A stretch of DNA of 7,349 nt. Source: Candidatus Zixiibacteriota bacterium (GTDB taxonomy: Bacteria > Zixibacteria > MSB-5A5 > GN15 > FEB-12). The notes beneath the pieces are model-generated. The model was not told where the DNA came from, did no database searches, and was given only the letters and a program-made list of their open reading frames with translations. The position numbers were made by a program, and so were the translations under genes. This document shows, piece after piece, positions 1 to 7,349 of this stretch. The DNA lies in assembly GCA_035380245.1 (NCBI GenBank), contig DAOSXA010000016.1, forward strand, positions 1 to 7,349, read 5' to 3'. Every line of letters begins with the position of its first letter. Positions within the stretch are counted from its first letter, which is position 1.

Positions 1-2
1 TA

Positions 3-35
3 CAAAAAGCCCTTCAACTTTATCGCTGAAGGGCG
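3..35 (-). terminator. Intrinsic terminator of the three-gene operon
   Basis: On the minus strand GCCCTTCA pairs perfectly with TGAAGGGC (eight base pairs, arms at 27-34 and 9-16 of the window) around a ten-base loop. It is followed at once by TTTTTGT, a U-tract in RNA. This is a classic Rho-independent terminator, about 155 bases past the stop codon of the helicase-nuclease gene. The stretch between that stop and the hairpin (36-188) shows no gene with a usable start and no other clear structure. Confidence 0.78.
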
Positions 36-188
36 TGAAACTCAAATTAAGCTCCCCGTGTGCAACCCTCTTCATAACCGTTCTCTTTCTCCCGCAGTTA
101 ACCGAAGACCTTCAATTTCAACGGGTTATCAAAGATCAGGCCGTTCCCGGTGAGACGGAAGCGGCGTCAAACTCAATTTCCCCTACAA

Positions 189-3100
189 CTATTCTTCCAG
201 GATACGTTTTCGAGCAATCTGTTCGATCTTGGCAGCATCAATACCTCCATCAGGCGCATCCTGGGATGTGATCAATCGATCCGAAAAACCGTTTTCCTGA
301 TACCAAGTCTGTTTTCGTTCCCACGCCTCGCGATAGCTGGGAACGTTTAGCATACCAAGATGTTCCCAATAAAAAACATCCCCTTCAAAGCTGACCGTGA
401 AGTCAGGAAGGCGAAAGTCCTTCGAATCAGTCCGCGAATAGAGCGGCTGCTCGTAGTCGTAGCTGATCCCAAGCGCATCCAACACATCTGCCACGACAAC
501 CTCGCTCTTGGAGCGGACTGCAATGCCCTTCCGCGTACGATGGATGAGTGCCTCCAGGTGAGGTCGCTTCACATCATCCGGTCGAAGGGCTATCGTGAAC
601 ATATGAGTATTCCGCAACCGTGTGTCCGAGCAGTCCGGGCTGCGTAAACGTCGGAGGGGCTCGATATCCTTTTCGACCAAGAGCACCAGCTTGCGACGGA
701 ACCGCGTGAGGCCGGTATAAATCAGTTCTCGCGACAAAGTCGAGGCTTTCTGCGGGATGATCAGGAAAACCACCTCGAAGTCGCTCCCCTGCGCCTTATG
801 GACGGTCAACGCGTAGGCAAGTTCGAGGTATTCGTCAACCTGACCGCGGTAGTACCGATAGGAGGCGTCTACTTGCGTAGAAAAAACAGCGGCAAGGACA
901 TCGCTGCCTTCCTTCCTCTTGAAAGCCTCAGTAACAATTCCGATCTCGCCATTGGCGACGTAGTCCAGCCCACTTCCCTTGGGGTAGGCCCATCCATCCT
1001 TGCTTCGATTTCGAACCTGAATAATCTTGTCGGTCCAGACGATCTCATAGTCACCGAATGGTCGTGGCATCTTGCTCCATTGGCTCTGCGACTTCTGAAT
1101 GAGACCTGCCTTGTATTCTCTCTGGATCAAGCGGTTGAGATCGTCAGTGCCGAAGTGTTGCGCACGAGTGGGTGAGAGGATTTGCCACGCCTCGCTGCGG
1201 ACCCAGTCCTTCTGATCGATCCCAAGCGACCGATTAAAGCTCTGGTAGTCGTCATCACGGATATTAAGGATATCAGCCATCCGCCCCTTAAGCTTGGCAA
1301 GCAGATCGTCGTGGTCGTCCCAAAACACAATATCCAGGTCGCCCATCGACTGGCCCCGAGCAATTGAGGCCAGAATCTCGTCATCACCCGGATTGACGAC
1401 TGATGTTCGGTATCCGTCCGCAAGCGCCAAGGCGACACTCTCCTCGCCTGGAACTCCCTCCTCCTCATCAACGCGCATACAGACTGTGAGTGGAGCGATG
1501 CAGTCAGGGTGGTCTTTCTGAAGCCACTCAATAATGTCGGCGAAGGGCCTCCCAGGGCCAATTGGTGGTAGCTGGTTGGGATCACCCACAAGAATCAGAC
1601 GACTCAATGGGCCGGAGTCAAGAGCACGCAGCAATGTCCCAAAGAGGTCCGTTGGGATCATTGAACACTCGTCAATGATAACGGTGGTCGCCTGGAAGGG
1701 GCTCTGATCGCTTTGTTGTTTGATTACGAAAATATCAGGCACGAACCAGCCCTGCTTAAGCAGGAACTGGTGAATGGTCATTGCATTTCGACCGGTTTTG
1801 GTGGAAAGCCGAACGCGGGCCTTTCCGGTGGGAGCCAGCAAGAGCGTCGGATGTCGACCCTCGGCACGCACCAATTCCTGAAGAAATACCTTCAGTACCG
1901 AAGTCTTGCCAGTGCCAGCTCCTCCTGTCAGCACGCTCAGTCTTCGCGAGAATAGCGTGGCGAGGGCAGTCCGTTTCTCGTCCAGTGCTGCCCTTTCACG
2001 GTCGGATTTCGGTTCACCAAAGAGCTTCTTTAGCGCTCCGAACCAGTCAATCGGGGGATCGACCGCCGGATTCGTCTTCTTGGCCCGCCGTTTAATTAGC
2101 GAAGCGGCATGTTCCTCCAGCAACTGGAGGTGCTTGAGCGCGACAAGCTCGGGATCGGAGTCGAAGGCTGTCCACAGGGTTTTTCGATAGAATTCGGCTT
2201 CGGCCAACACGACTTCCCGATCTGGCTGACACGCCCTTCTCTCAGGAAAGCGTCCGATGATCTTGGTCAGGAAGTCGGCGAATGTGAGGACAGTATCTCC
2301 ATTGCTTGCGGCCTCCTGGAGAATCGCAACACCAACCGCCCGAACCCTACGCCTGTCGTCGTGAGAGATTTCGTCTGCATCGGGAAACAGCGCGGCGTCC
2401 CCTTCGGGCCTCAAGCCATGATCGACTGTCTCCAGCGCCACGGGATCGGAGTCCGCCGACCCAAGGTCGCACTCGGATAGGATGTAAGGGTTGGCGACCA
2501 AGTCCTTCTCGGTCGCGTCGATTCCGCTTGCTGCCCGCTGGTCGGGATTGGCGATCCGCTGCACCTGGCCCGGGGTGAGCTCGAGCCGGGCGAGCTTGGA
2601 TAGCAGCGCATGGCGAGTTTTTAGGACGCGCCAGCGCTCTCTCGCTTTGAGGAGCCCAGTTCTGTATGTTCCTTTGTCCGGTTCGATTCTTCCCTCAAGG
2701 ATTGACAGGACATAGTCCCAGGAATTCTCTCCCCGTTTTGCCATTGGTGCCAGCACAGTTCGCTGAAAAGAGGTCCCCTTCGAAAACCCGAGGTACTGGA
2801 GCACGCTTCCAGCGCCCGGAAACGCGCCTCGACCGCTCCATGCCTCGGCCAGAACGTCGTTTAGCCAATCAAGGCGTCTTTCCCAATCAGAAGCGCCGCG
2901 CCCATCAGCCTTGACGCGCTCCACACACTGTATAACGCGCTCAATGATGGCAACCGCGACGTCGTCGGAAACATGTTCCCCTCCATATGAGAATGGAAGC
3001 AGCGCGCTCCGTGGAACTCGGCAGATGATATCGTCAGGGCTGTGACCATCCCGCAGGTATTCTTGGTACGGGATACGAACCCCTTGTTCAGGGTACGCCT

Positions 3101-3734
3101 GGCTAATACGCCGGGACCAAACTGGATACTGATCCTGGTACTTTGGGGTTGTACCAAAATAGATCTGAGGCCCAACCTCAGCGATCCTTCCAATACCGAC
3201 AATAATGCGCGGCGAGTTCTCATCCAGAGGATTCCCATGGTTGCAGTAATAGAAAACAAGTGAGTTCTTTGGCTCAAGTTTTCCCCAGAATCGCTTGAGA
3301 AGTTCACGCTGACGGTCAGGCTCAAAAACCCAACCATTACTTCGCGGATTGTCTGGCCCCCGAAGTGATATATCTTCAGCTTCGCAGACCTCTCGGAAAA
3401 ATTCCTCGCGCATCCAACGGTAAGGAGCTGGACACGATGAATACGGAGGGATGTCTTCTGAGACCCCTGGTAGCCTCCGAAACTCAAGCGGGTCTTGATG
3501 TGTTATTGAAAATCCTTTTTCGGCGTAAGCGGCTGGATCACGGGAGCATGGTGGCAACCATCCGTCCAACTCGACGAGAGGTTTGCCGGCAGCTCCGCGC
3601 TCCTTTTCATCATCCCGCGAGTCACGTATGTGTTGGTGGACAATGCAGTGAGCATTGAGGTGTGGCAGGTCACATACGTGACCATCCCAAGCTCGGTCAT
3701 GCCATGCTAACCTTACTGAGAGATGCGTAGTCAT
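189..3734 (-). CDS. RecD-like superfamily 1 helicase fused to a C-terminal PD-(D/E)XK-type nuclease domain
   Basis: Predicted ATP-driven DNA helicase with a nuclease tail, 1181 aa. Residues 1-130 form an unusual N-terminal domain with WHDRAWDG (11-18), C21, C30, LPPC (60-63) and a Cys at 101 before YRWMREE (105-111). Residues 130-580 are uncharacterised, with a possible second beta-rich domain at 155-245. The helicase core follows: Walker A GGAGTGKT (604-611), APTGKAR (634-640), Walker B IIDECSM (686-692), motif III LVGDPNQLPP (715-724), a likely arginine-finger region at CMR (752-754), VANGEIGIV (926-934), motif VI ALTVHKAQGSDF (975-986) and YTGLTR (1006-1011). These are the RecD/UvrD_C_2 signatures. 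The tail has KSE (1076-1078), LPDFTV (1109-1114), YWEHLG (1122-1127) and K1141 in an amphipathic helix, a PD-(D/E)XK pattern with a probably migrated lysine. It lies 28 bp after the ATPase gene and is last in the operon. It is much longer than typical RecD, with no RecB or RecC partner nearby. A role in cutting or unwinding foreign DNA is inference. Confidence 0.95.
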   Translation of the reverse strand: MTTHLSVRLAWHDRAWDGHVCDLPHLNAHCIVHQHIRDSRDDEKERGAAGKPLVELDGWLPPCSRDPAAYAEKGFSITHQDPLEFRRLPGVSEDIPPYSSCPAPYRWMREEFFREVCEAEDISLRGPDNPRSNGWVFEPDRQRELLKRFWGKLEPKNSLVFYYCNHGNPLDENSPRIIVGIGRIAEVGPQIYFGTTPKYQDQYPVWSRRISQAYPEQGVRIPYQEYLRDGHSPDDIICRVPRSALLPFSYGGEHVSDDVAVAIIERVIQCVERVKADGRGASDWERRLDWLNDVLAEAWSGRGAFPGAGSVLQYLGFSKGTSFQRTVLAPMAKRGENSWDYVLSILEGRIEPDKGTYRTGLLKARERWRVLKTRHALLSKLARLELTPGQVQRIANPDQRAASGIDATEKDLVANPYILSECDLGSADSDPVALETVDHGLRPEGDAALFPDADEISHDDRRRVRAVGVAILQEAASNGDTVLTFADFLTKIIGRFPERRACQPDREVVLAEAEFYRKTLWTAFDSDPELVALKHLQLLEEHAASLIKRRAKKTNPAVDPPIDWFGALKKLFGEPKSDRERAALDEKRTALATLFSRRLSVLTGGAGTGKTSVLKVFLQELVRAEGRHPTLLLAPTGKARVRLSTKTGRNAMTIHQFLLKQGWFVPDIFVIKQQSDQSPFQATTVIIDECSMIPTDLFGTLLRALDSGPLSRLILVGDPNQLPPIGPGRPFADIIEWLQKDHPDCIAPLTVCMRVDEEEGVPGEESVALALADGYRTSVVNPGDDEILASIARGQSMGDLDIVFWDDHDDLLAKLKGRMADILNIRDDDYQSFNRSLGIDQKDWVRSEAWQILSPTRAQHFGTDDLNRLIQREYKAGLIQKSQSQWSKMPRPFGDYEIVWTDKIIQVRNRSKDGWAYPKGSGLDYVANGEIGIVTEAFKRKEGSDVLAAVFSTQVDASYRYYRGQVDEYLELAYALTVHKAQGSDFEVVFLIIPQKASTLSRELIYTGLTRFRRKLVLLVEKDIEPLRRLRSPDCSDTRLRNTHMFTIALRPDDVKRPHLEALIHRTRKGIAVRSKSEVVVADVLDALGISYDYEQPLYSRTDSKDFRLPDFTVSFEGDVFYWEHLGMLNVPSYREAWERKQTWYQENGFSDRLITSQDAPDGGIDAAKIEQIARKRILEE

Positions 3735-3739
3735 GCTTT

Positions 3740-3746
3740 CTCACCC
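3740..3746 (-). promoter_or_regulatory. Strong Shine-Dalgarno for the helicase-nuclease gene
   Basis: The minus strand reads GGGTGAG, five bases, then ATG at 3734. The spacing is good and supports this start. An ATG 14 bases further upstream is out of frame and meets TGA after a few codons. The whole 28-bp gap between the genes is taken up by this signal, leaving no clear room for a separate promoter. Confidence 0.65.
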
Positions 3747-3762
3747 ATGATGCCTTCCAGTG

Positions 3763-6700
3763 CTAATCCTCGCTCCTTCCCATTTCTTCGAGAATCGTCT
3801 TTACATCGCAGAGATGGGTCTCGACGAACTGAATAGTCGTTTCAAGATCGCCGAGTCTCAATGGAGCCTCCAATGAGTCCATATTCAGAAGAGCCTCTCT
3901 CAAATCGGTCATGGCCGTATCGTCCTTCTTGACAAGCTCTTTGTACATTGCAGCGCAAAGCGGGCATAGGGCCAAAAACTGCGCCTCGTGCTCCACGGGA
4001 AAATGATCCTGGGAGAATGCTTCGACAGCTTCAAAATAATGCTCACCACTACGTTTTCTGAAAGGCATTTCCTTCTTGCAGATCTGACACACCATTTGGC
4101 CGTCATCGTTGGTGTACTGTTCCCTGAGCCAAAGAGAAGGGTCGATAGCGCCTCTGGTTGTCCGAACACTTCTTTCGCGCTCTTCATATTCCTTTTTTGG
4201 GGATTCGGAGAGCTGGTCTGTTATCCGTTCCTGCCGACGCTCTGGATTCGTAACCGTCCTTGTTGGGAATGTCGGTCTACTATTCCTTGATGCGATTTCA
4301 GCCTTTAGCTGAGCAAACTCGTCCGGATGCATCTTCAGAAACTCTATATCCTCAAGAGAGACTCCGAGTATAATGGCATGTTGGCGTTTCTTATCGTCTT
4401 CAGATGATGCTTTCCACCCGACACCCTGATTAATACCGAGAGCATCAATTAATTCCTCTGCCCCTTGAAAGTCGTCAAGAAGCTGATCTGTGTTAATGTC
4501 CCCCGGTTTTTCTATGCTCCCGTCCCGCGTAGGAATCCACTTCGTGCTCCTAAGGCGGGTCAGCATTTGAGAGTCGAAGGACTTGCTATGGCCGCTATAG
4601 TAAAACCAATGATAGCGACCCCTGAAAAACCAGGAGTCCAATTCCAAATGCTCTTTAAGATAGCCCCACAGGATGAGAGCAGCTTTCGCCTTATCGTCAA
4701 AACCCTGAACTGCCTCCAAGGATTCAAGGAAATCATTCAGCCCATGAAGGTTATAATTCTCGATTGTCTCGGCACGCGTTGAGTATTCACTTACACCAGG
4801 AGGCAGGCCATCAGAAAACAGGATGCGCCGTGGCAGAGTCGCAATGCCAAGGTCGATCAAAATGGCTGGAGCTGCTGAAACCAGCGGCTCTTCGGATAAG
4901 AACCACGCGTCTGTCGAACCGGAAAAATACAGCCGCAAAGTTGGACTTTCCTGGTAGACATCGAGCGGCCTTTTATATGCCAGGTTTCCAACAGGGTCAG
5001 CAGCCTTGAGAAAAGGGGTCTGCTTTGCCTTCTGGATCACTCTTTTCTTACCGGCCTCCGAGTCAGAGGTCAAAGCGCGCAGAATTTTAAGAATGTCCGC
5101 CGCGTGCTCGGTCTCGGAAACCGAGGACACATCACTTTTCGAGTACTTGGGCAGAACCCTTTCGACGATGTCATCAAACACGTCCGGTTCAGATAAACCC
5201 AAACGCTTCAGGAAATTTCCCGCTTGCTCATCGCTTGCAATCAGCCGCTTCACAATCGGGAAGTCGGTGTCTTCGGGAGGAGGCAAAAAGGCATTTGGAG
5301 TTGTGCCGTCAGCCCGAAAAGGTATCACATGACTATCATCTTGAAGACGGACAATAGGCTTGGAACGGAGAAGGCCTCCCGAATCCCCAGACCACCTTGG
5401 AGAACGCCAAAGCGCCTCTTGGCCAGACAAGTACCCATAAAACTCCAACAGCCATTCATCGACTTGTATTGACAAGAAAGACTGGGTGATTCTTCGGGCA
5501 AAGCTGTCGGGCGTGATCTCCTCGACCTCCAGTTCATTAAGCAAGTAAGTGCGTAGCTCCGGGGTTCGATCCTGAGTAATGGAGCCAGCCAGCCACTTGA
5601 CAGTTGCCTCTGATTGAAAGAGCTTGCGAAGCTGTTCATGATCCAGCAGTTTTCTGAGGTCAGCGCCACGAGCAAGTTTCGCATTCCGCGCTGAGACGAA
5701 GCTGCCATCATCTGCGGGCAGCAGTTCTTTACCTGCAAGAGACTCCCGAACCGAGGTGGCAATCGGCAGAAACATACTGCCTGGAGGAAAGTCCTCCATC
5801 CTTATTGGCAATGCTTCAAGCAGCGAGACACCCAATAGACCAAGGTCCTTGAGCCGCGGCAACACGTCAGCCATAAGACACGCGGTCTCGCGCACCAATG
5901 TCGCGTTCCAATCATCCTCTTTCGGAATATTGTCCCTTGCCGGCGTGGTCTTGTATGGTCCTTGGATCAGGAATCCAAATCGGGTTTCCTTCTCAGTTGG
6001 GAAGAAGACCACGAGTGGTGAATCCTTTGTTCTTACCACTTGTTCCCGTTGTTCCCTCTCGTTCTCTTGAAGGCGAAAACCGATCTCTACCGGGACTTGA
6101 CGTGGGCAATCCTCGCCAGGGATAGGCACATCCACGGGGCGCTCAAATATCAACCAACTCTCGCTTTCATCTTCGCCGTTGTTCTGCCCAATTACCGTTA
6201 CTTCGCGTGCACCGCCTCGCTTAGTCTCGTCCCGCAGATAAACACCACCGATCCCATTCGGTAATCTGTATTCGATCTCCTTGATCTTACGAAGAAAAAG
6301 CAGTGTCCTGGCGCTTAGCTTACACAGTCTTGTACTGATCTCCCTGCATGCAATTGCCGGTTCCACATCCTCTTTGTTGAACGGAAAGGCGAAGAGGGTT
6401 GTCCATGAATCTCCGATGTCTTGCTGCTGAACGGCATATGGCCGAACGTAGTTCTCGACTCTGAAGCTTTCATCGCCTGAGTGAATTTCAGGTGTAGTTG
6501 TGTATGCGTAGACTGACTTGAAGCCGATCCCGAACTTGCCGATCTGAGTGAGATCTTCAGTCTTCGTTCCTTCACCGACCCCGCAAATGCCGCGTACATC
6601 ATTTTCATCAAATAGGCGGCCGTCATGAAGAACCTCGAGCTTGTCTTCTACAAGTTGGAAGAGGACCTTCGACGCACCGGCATCCTCGGCGTTCTGCAGA

Positions 6701-6819
6701 AGCTCGAAAATGAAATGCGTCCTATCCGTATATAGCCTGCCCAAAAAGGATAGATGACGTGTTCCTTGGCCATATTCGAGTATGTTGTCGGCACGTATTT
6801 TGTCGTAATCACTCGGCAT
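3763..6819 (-). CDS. Sacsin/NOV-type HSP90-like (GHKL) ATPase with C-terminal treble-clef zinc finger
   Basis: Predicted to bind and hydrolyse ATP in a Bergerat fold. Residues are numbered from the ATG at 6819 (about 1018 aa). The N-box is ELLQNAEDA (39-47; E39, N43, D46), the G1-like motif is HDG (65-67) and the glycine-rich lid is IGKFGIGFKSVY (93-104). All core ATP-site residues are present, with His replacing the common Asn of NDG. GFLIQGPYKTTPARDNIP (282-299) matches a conserved element of sacsin N-terminal ATPase-like proteins. Residues 300-840 are uncharacterised, with sacsin-like snippets such as LLPADDG (366-372) and LRSTKWIPTRDG (756-767). A charged linker (about 845-890) leads to CQIC (911-914), YFEAVEAF (928-935) and CPLC (952-955): an HNH-like treble clef lacking the His-His pair, so probably a structural or DNA-binding zinc site. 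The start overlaps the upstream stop by 11 nt and the helicase-nuclease gene follows after 28 bp. In bacteria such ATPases often sit in defence islands; the exact role is unknown. Confidence 0.93.
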   Translation of the reverse strand: MPSDYDKIRADNILEYGQGTRHLSFLGRLYTDRTHFIFELLQNAEDAGASKVLFQLVEDKLEVLHDGRLFDENDVRGICGVGEGTKTEDLTQIGKFGIGFKSVYAYTTTPEIHSGDESFRVENYVRPYAVQQQDIGDSWTTLFAFPFNKEDVEPAIACREISTRLCKLSARTLLFLRKIKEIEYRLPNGIGGVYLRDETKRGGAREVTVIGQNNGEDESESWLIFERPVDVPIPGEDCPRQVPVEIGFRLQENEREQREQVVRTKDSPLVVFFPTEKETRFGFLIQGPYKTTPARDNIPKEDDWNATLVRETACLMADVLPRLKDLGLLGVSLLEALPIRMEDFPPGSMFLPIATSVRESLAGKELLPADDGSFVSARNAKLARGADLRKLLDHEQLRKLFQSEATVKWLAGSITQDRTPELRTYLLNELEVEEITPDSFARRITQSFLSIQVDEWLLEFYGYLSGQEALWRSPRWSGDSGGLLRSKPIVRLQDDSHVIPFRADGTTPNAFLPPPEDTDFPIVKRLIASDEQAGNFLKRLGLSEPDVFDDIVERVLPKYSKSDVSSVSETEHAADILKILRALTSDSEAGKKRVIQKAKQTPFLKAADPVGNLAYKRPLDVYQESPTLRLYFSGSTDAWFLSEEPLVSAAPAILIDLGIATLPRRILFSDGLPPGVSEYSTRAETIENYNLHGLNDFLESLEAVQGFDDKAKAALILWGYLKEHLELDSWFFRGRYHWFYYSGHSKSFDSQMLTRLRSTKWIPTRDGSIEKPGDINTDQLLDDFQGAEELIDALGINQGVGWKASSEDDKKRQHAIILGVSLEDIEFLKMHPDEFAQLKAEIASRNSRPTFPTRTVTNPERRQERITDQLSESPKKEYEERERSVRTTRGAIDPSLWLREQYTNDDGQMVCQICKKEMPFRKRSGEHYFEAVEAFSQDHFPVEHEAQFLALCPLCAAMYKELVKKDDTAMTDLREALLNMDSLEAPLRLGDLETTIQFVETHLCDVKTILEEMGRSED

Positions 6820-7349
6820 GAGGCGTATCTCCAACGATCTGAATCACTCCGTATGCCACCGGCTCTGCGGTTATCTCCGCCCTTTCCATGGCGATGTCCA
6901 AATCCTGAATGCGCCTGGCGTAGTCCGCCTCAGCCGCAGAGATTTGAGACTGGCGCATTTTCTGAATCTTTTCGTTGCTGGCTTGCTTAAGCTGTTCCTC
7001 AAGAAGCGCTATCCGCGCCCGATGACTCGTTGTAAGGCTCTCCCGGCGAAACTCTGCCAATTCCTGCGTTCTTCGCCTATGTTTTACCCGTGCATCGGAC
7101 CAGAGACTGTAGTGTTGACCGTCTAAGGCATCCCAACAAGCCGGATCGGCTTCTTTCGGATCATCGACAGGGAGGTCAGTTGCCTTTTCAAGAAGACGGC
7201 TAAGATGTAATGTGACCGCTTCAGTGGAAGCAACTGGCCGCAGGACCAGATCTTCCTTGATCCCGTGAAACCGCCATTGATAAATGGCAAACTTGTATCG
7301 ACCTGGGAGAACGTCGCTGGACTGAGCCTTGAGTGTAGCGACCACTCGT
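6809..7349 (-). CDS. C-terminal part of a probable SNF2/RapA-like helicase (5' end outside window)
   Basis: The reading frame is open to the right edge with no stop, so only the last 179 codons are seen; the GTG near the edge is just an internal Val. The visible part begins with a beta-like block, VVATL, then LPGRYKFAIYQWRFHG, followed by a short acidic linker. From about visible residue 83 to 158 it is rich in Arg, Glu, Gln, Ala and Leu with no Gly or Pro, as expected of a long coiled coil. A short strand-like end (PVAYGVIQIVG) closes the protein. No Walker or DEAD/H motif lies in the window. From memory, not from a search, this tail resembles the C-terminus of large SNF2 helicases of the RapA/DrmD kind found beside anti-phage methyltransferase genes. 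Those proteins use ATP to translocate on double-stranded DNA. The 11-nt overlap with the next gene supports joint translation. It could instead be an unrelated coiled-coil protein. Confidence 0.85.
   Translation of the reverse strand, partial: RVVATLKAQSSDVLPGRYKFAIYQWRFHGIKEDLVLRPVASTEAVTLHLSRLLEKATDLPVDDPKEADPACWDALDGQHYSLWSDARVKHRRRTQELAEFRRESLTTSHRARIALLEEQLKQASNEKIQKMRQSQISAAEADYARRIQDLDIAMERAEITAEPVAYGVIQIVGDTPHAE
6829..6832 (-). promoter_or_regulatory. Ribosome binding site deciding the start of the HSP90-like ATPase gene
   Basis: The minus strand reads GGAG, then nine bases, then ATG (start at 6819). The longer open frame begins at a TTG at 6834, but that TTG supplies the first G of this GGAG, and I saw no other clear Shine-Dalgarno ahead of it. 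The ATG is therefore the better start. The site lies inside the last codons of the upstream gene, which fits translational coupling. Confidence 0.6.

Noticed and set aside
38..176. Short direct repeat AAACTCAA (38-45 and 169-176) flanking the post-operon spacer
   Set aside because: Eight bases with loosely similar neighbours is expected by chance, and there is no integrase, tRNA end or transposase to make it an attachment site.
35..271. Plus-strand open frame of 78 codons with a hydrophobic start, resembling a small secreted protein
   Set aside because: It runs antisense into the end of the helicase-nuclease gene, its start lies against the terminator hairpin, and no ribosome binding site is evident. 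The hydrophobic stretch is most likely chance.
1127..1591. Minus-strand open frame of 154 codons
   Set aside because: It lies wholly within the helicase core of the real gene (motif III to the region before the last motifs) in a different frame, and its composition is typical of a shadow frame.
2861..3487. Minus-strand open frame of 208 codons in another frame inside the helicase-nuclease gene
   Set aside because: The real frame is intact here with recognisable motifs on both sides. The alternative translation is low in recognisable protein character and is a shadow, not a frameshifted segment.
3735..3762. Possible separate promoter for the helicase-nuclease gene
   Set aside because: The gap is only 28 bp and is filled by the ribosome binding site, and no -10/-35 pair is apparent. 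Co-transcription is the simpler reading.
1..7349. CRISPR array, tRNA, rRNA, insertion sequence or origin
   Set aside because: No spaced repeats, cloverleaf, transposase frame or terminal inverted repeats were seen. Nearly the whole window is covered by the three coding regions.

Overview
The window holds a compact run of three genes, all on the minus strand and read from right to left, closed by an intrinsic terminator at the left edge. By eye, base composition is slightly above half G+C. Start codons, Shine-Dalgarno sequences and tight gene packing are bacterial. No informational or ribosomal gene is present, so no species can be named. The gene content is that of a chromosomal or mobile defence island, not core metabolism.

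Layout, in transcription order. (1) 6809-7349: the last 179 codons of a larger protein that continues past the right edge. The visible part is a short conserved block followed by a long charged coiled coil. It resembles the tail of RapA/DrmD-like SNF2 helicases found next to anti-phage genes, but no helicase motif is inside the window. (2) 3763-6819: a protein of about 1018 residues with a sacsin/NOV-type GHKL (HSP90-like) ATPase domain, a long uncharacterised middle, and a C-terminal treble-clef zinc finger shaped like an HNH nuclease without its His-His pair. Its ATG lies inside the end of gene 1 (11-nt overlap). (3) 189-3734: a protein of 1181 residues with an unusual Cys-bearing N-terminal domain, a complete RecD-like superfamily 1 helicase core, and a C-terminal PD-(D/E)XK-type nuclease domain. 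It starts 28 bp after gene 2. A hairpin with a U-tract at about 3-35 ends the unit.

Working model (inference): the overlap, short spacing, shared strand and single terminator point to one operon. It would combine a probable SNF2-type DNA translocase, an HSP90-like conformational ATPase and a helicase-nuclease effector. This combination suggests DNA sensing and degradation, as in anti-phage systems. I cannot match the trio to a named system with confidence, and the missing right-hand part of the operon may hold further components such as a methyltransferase.
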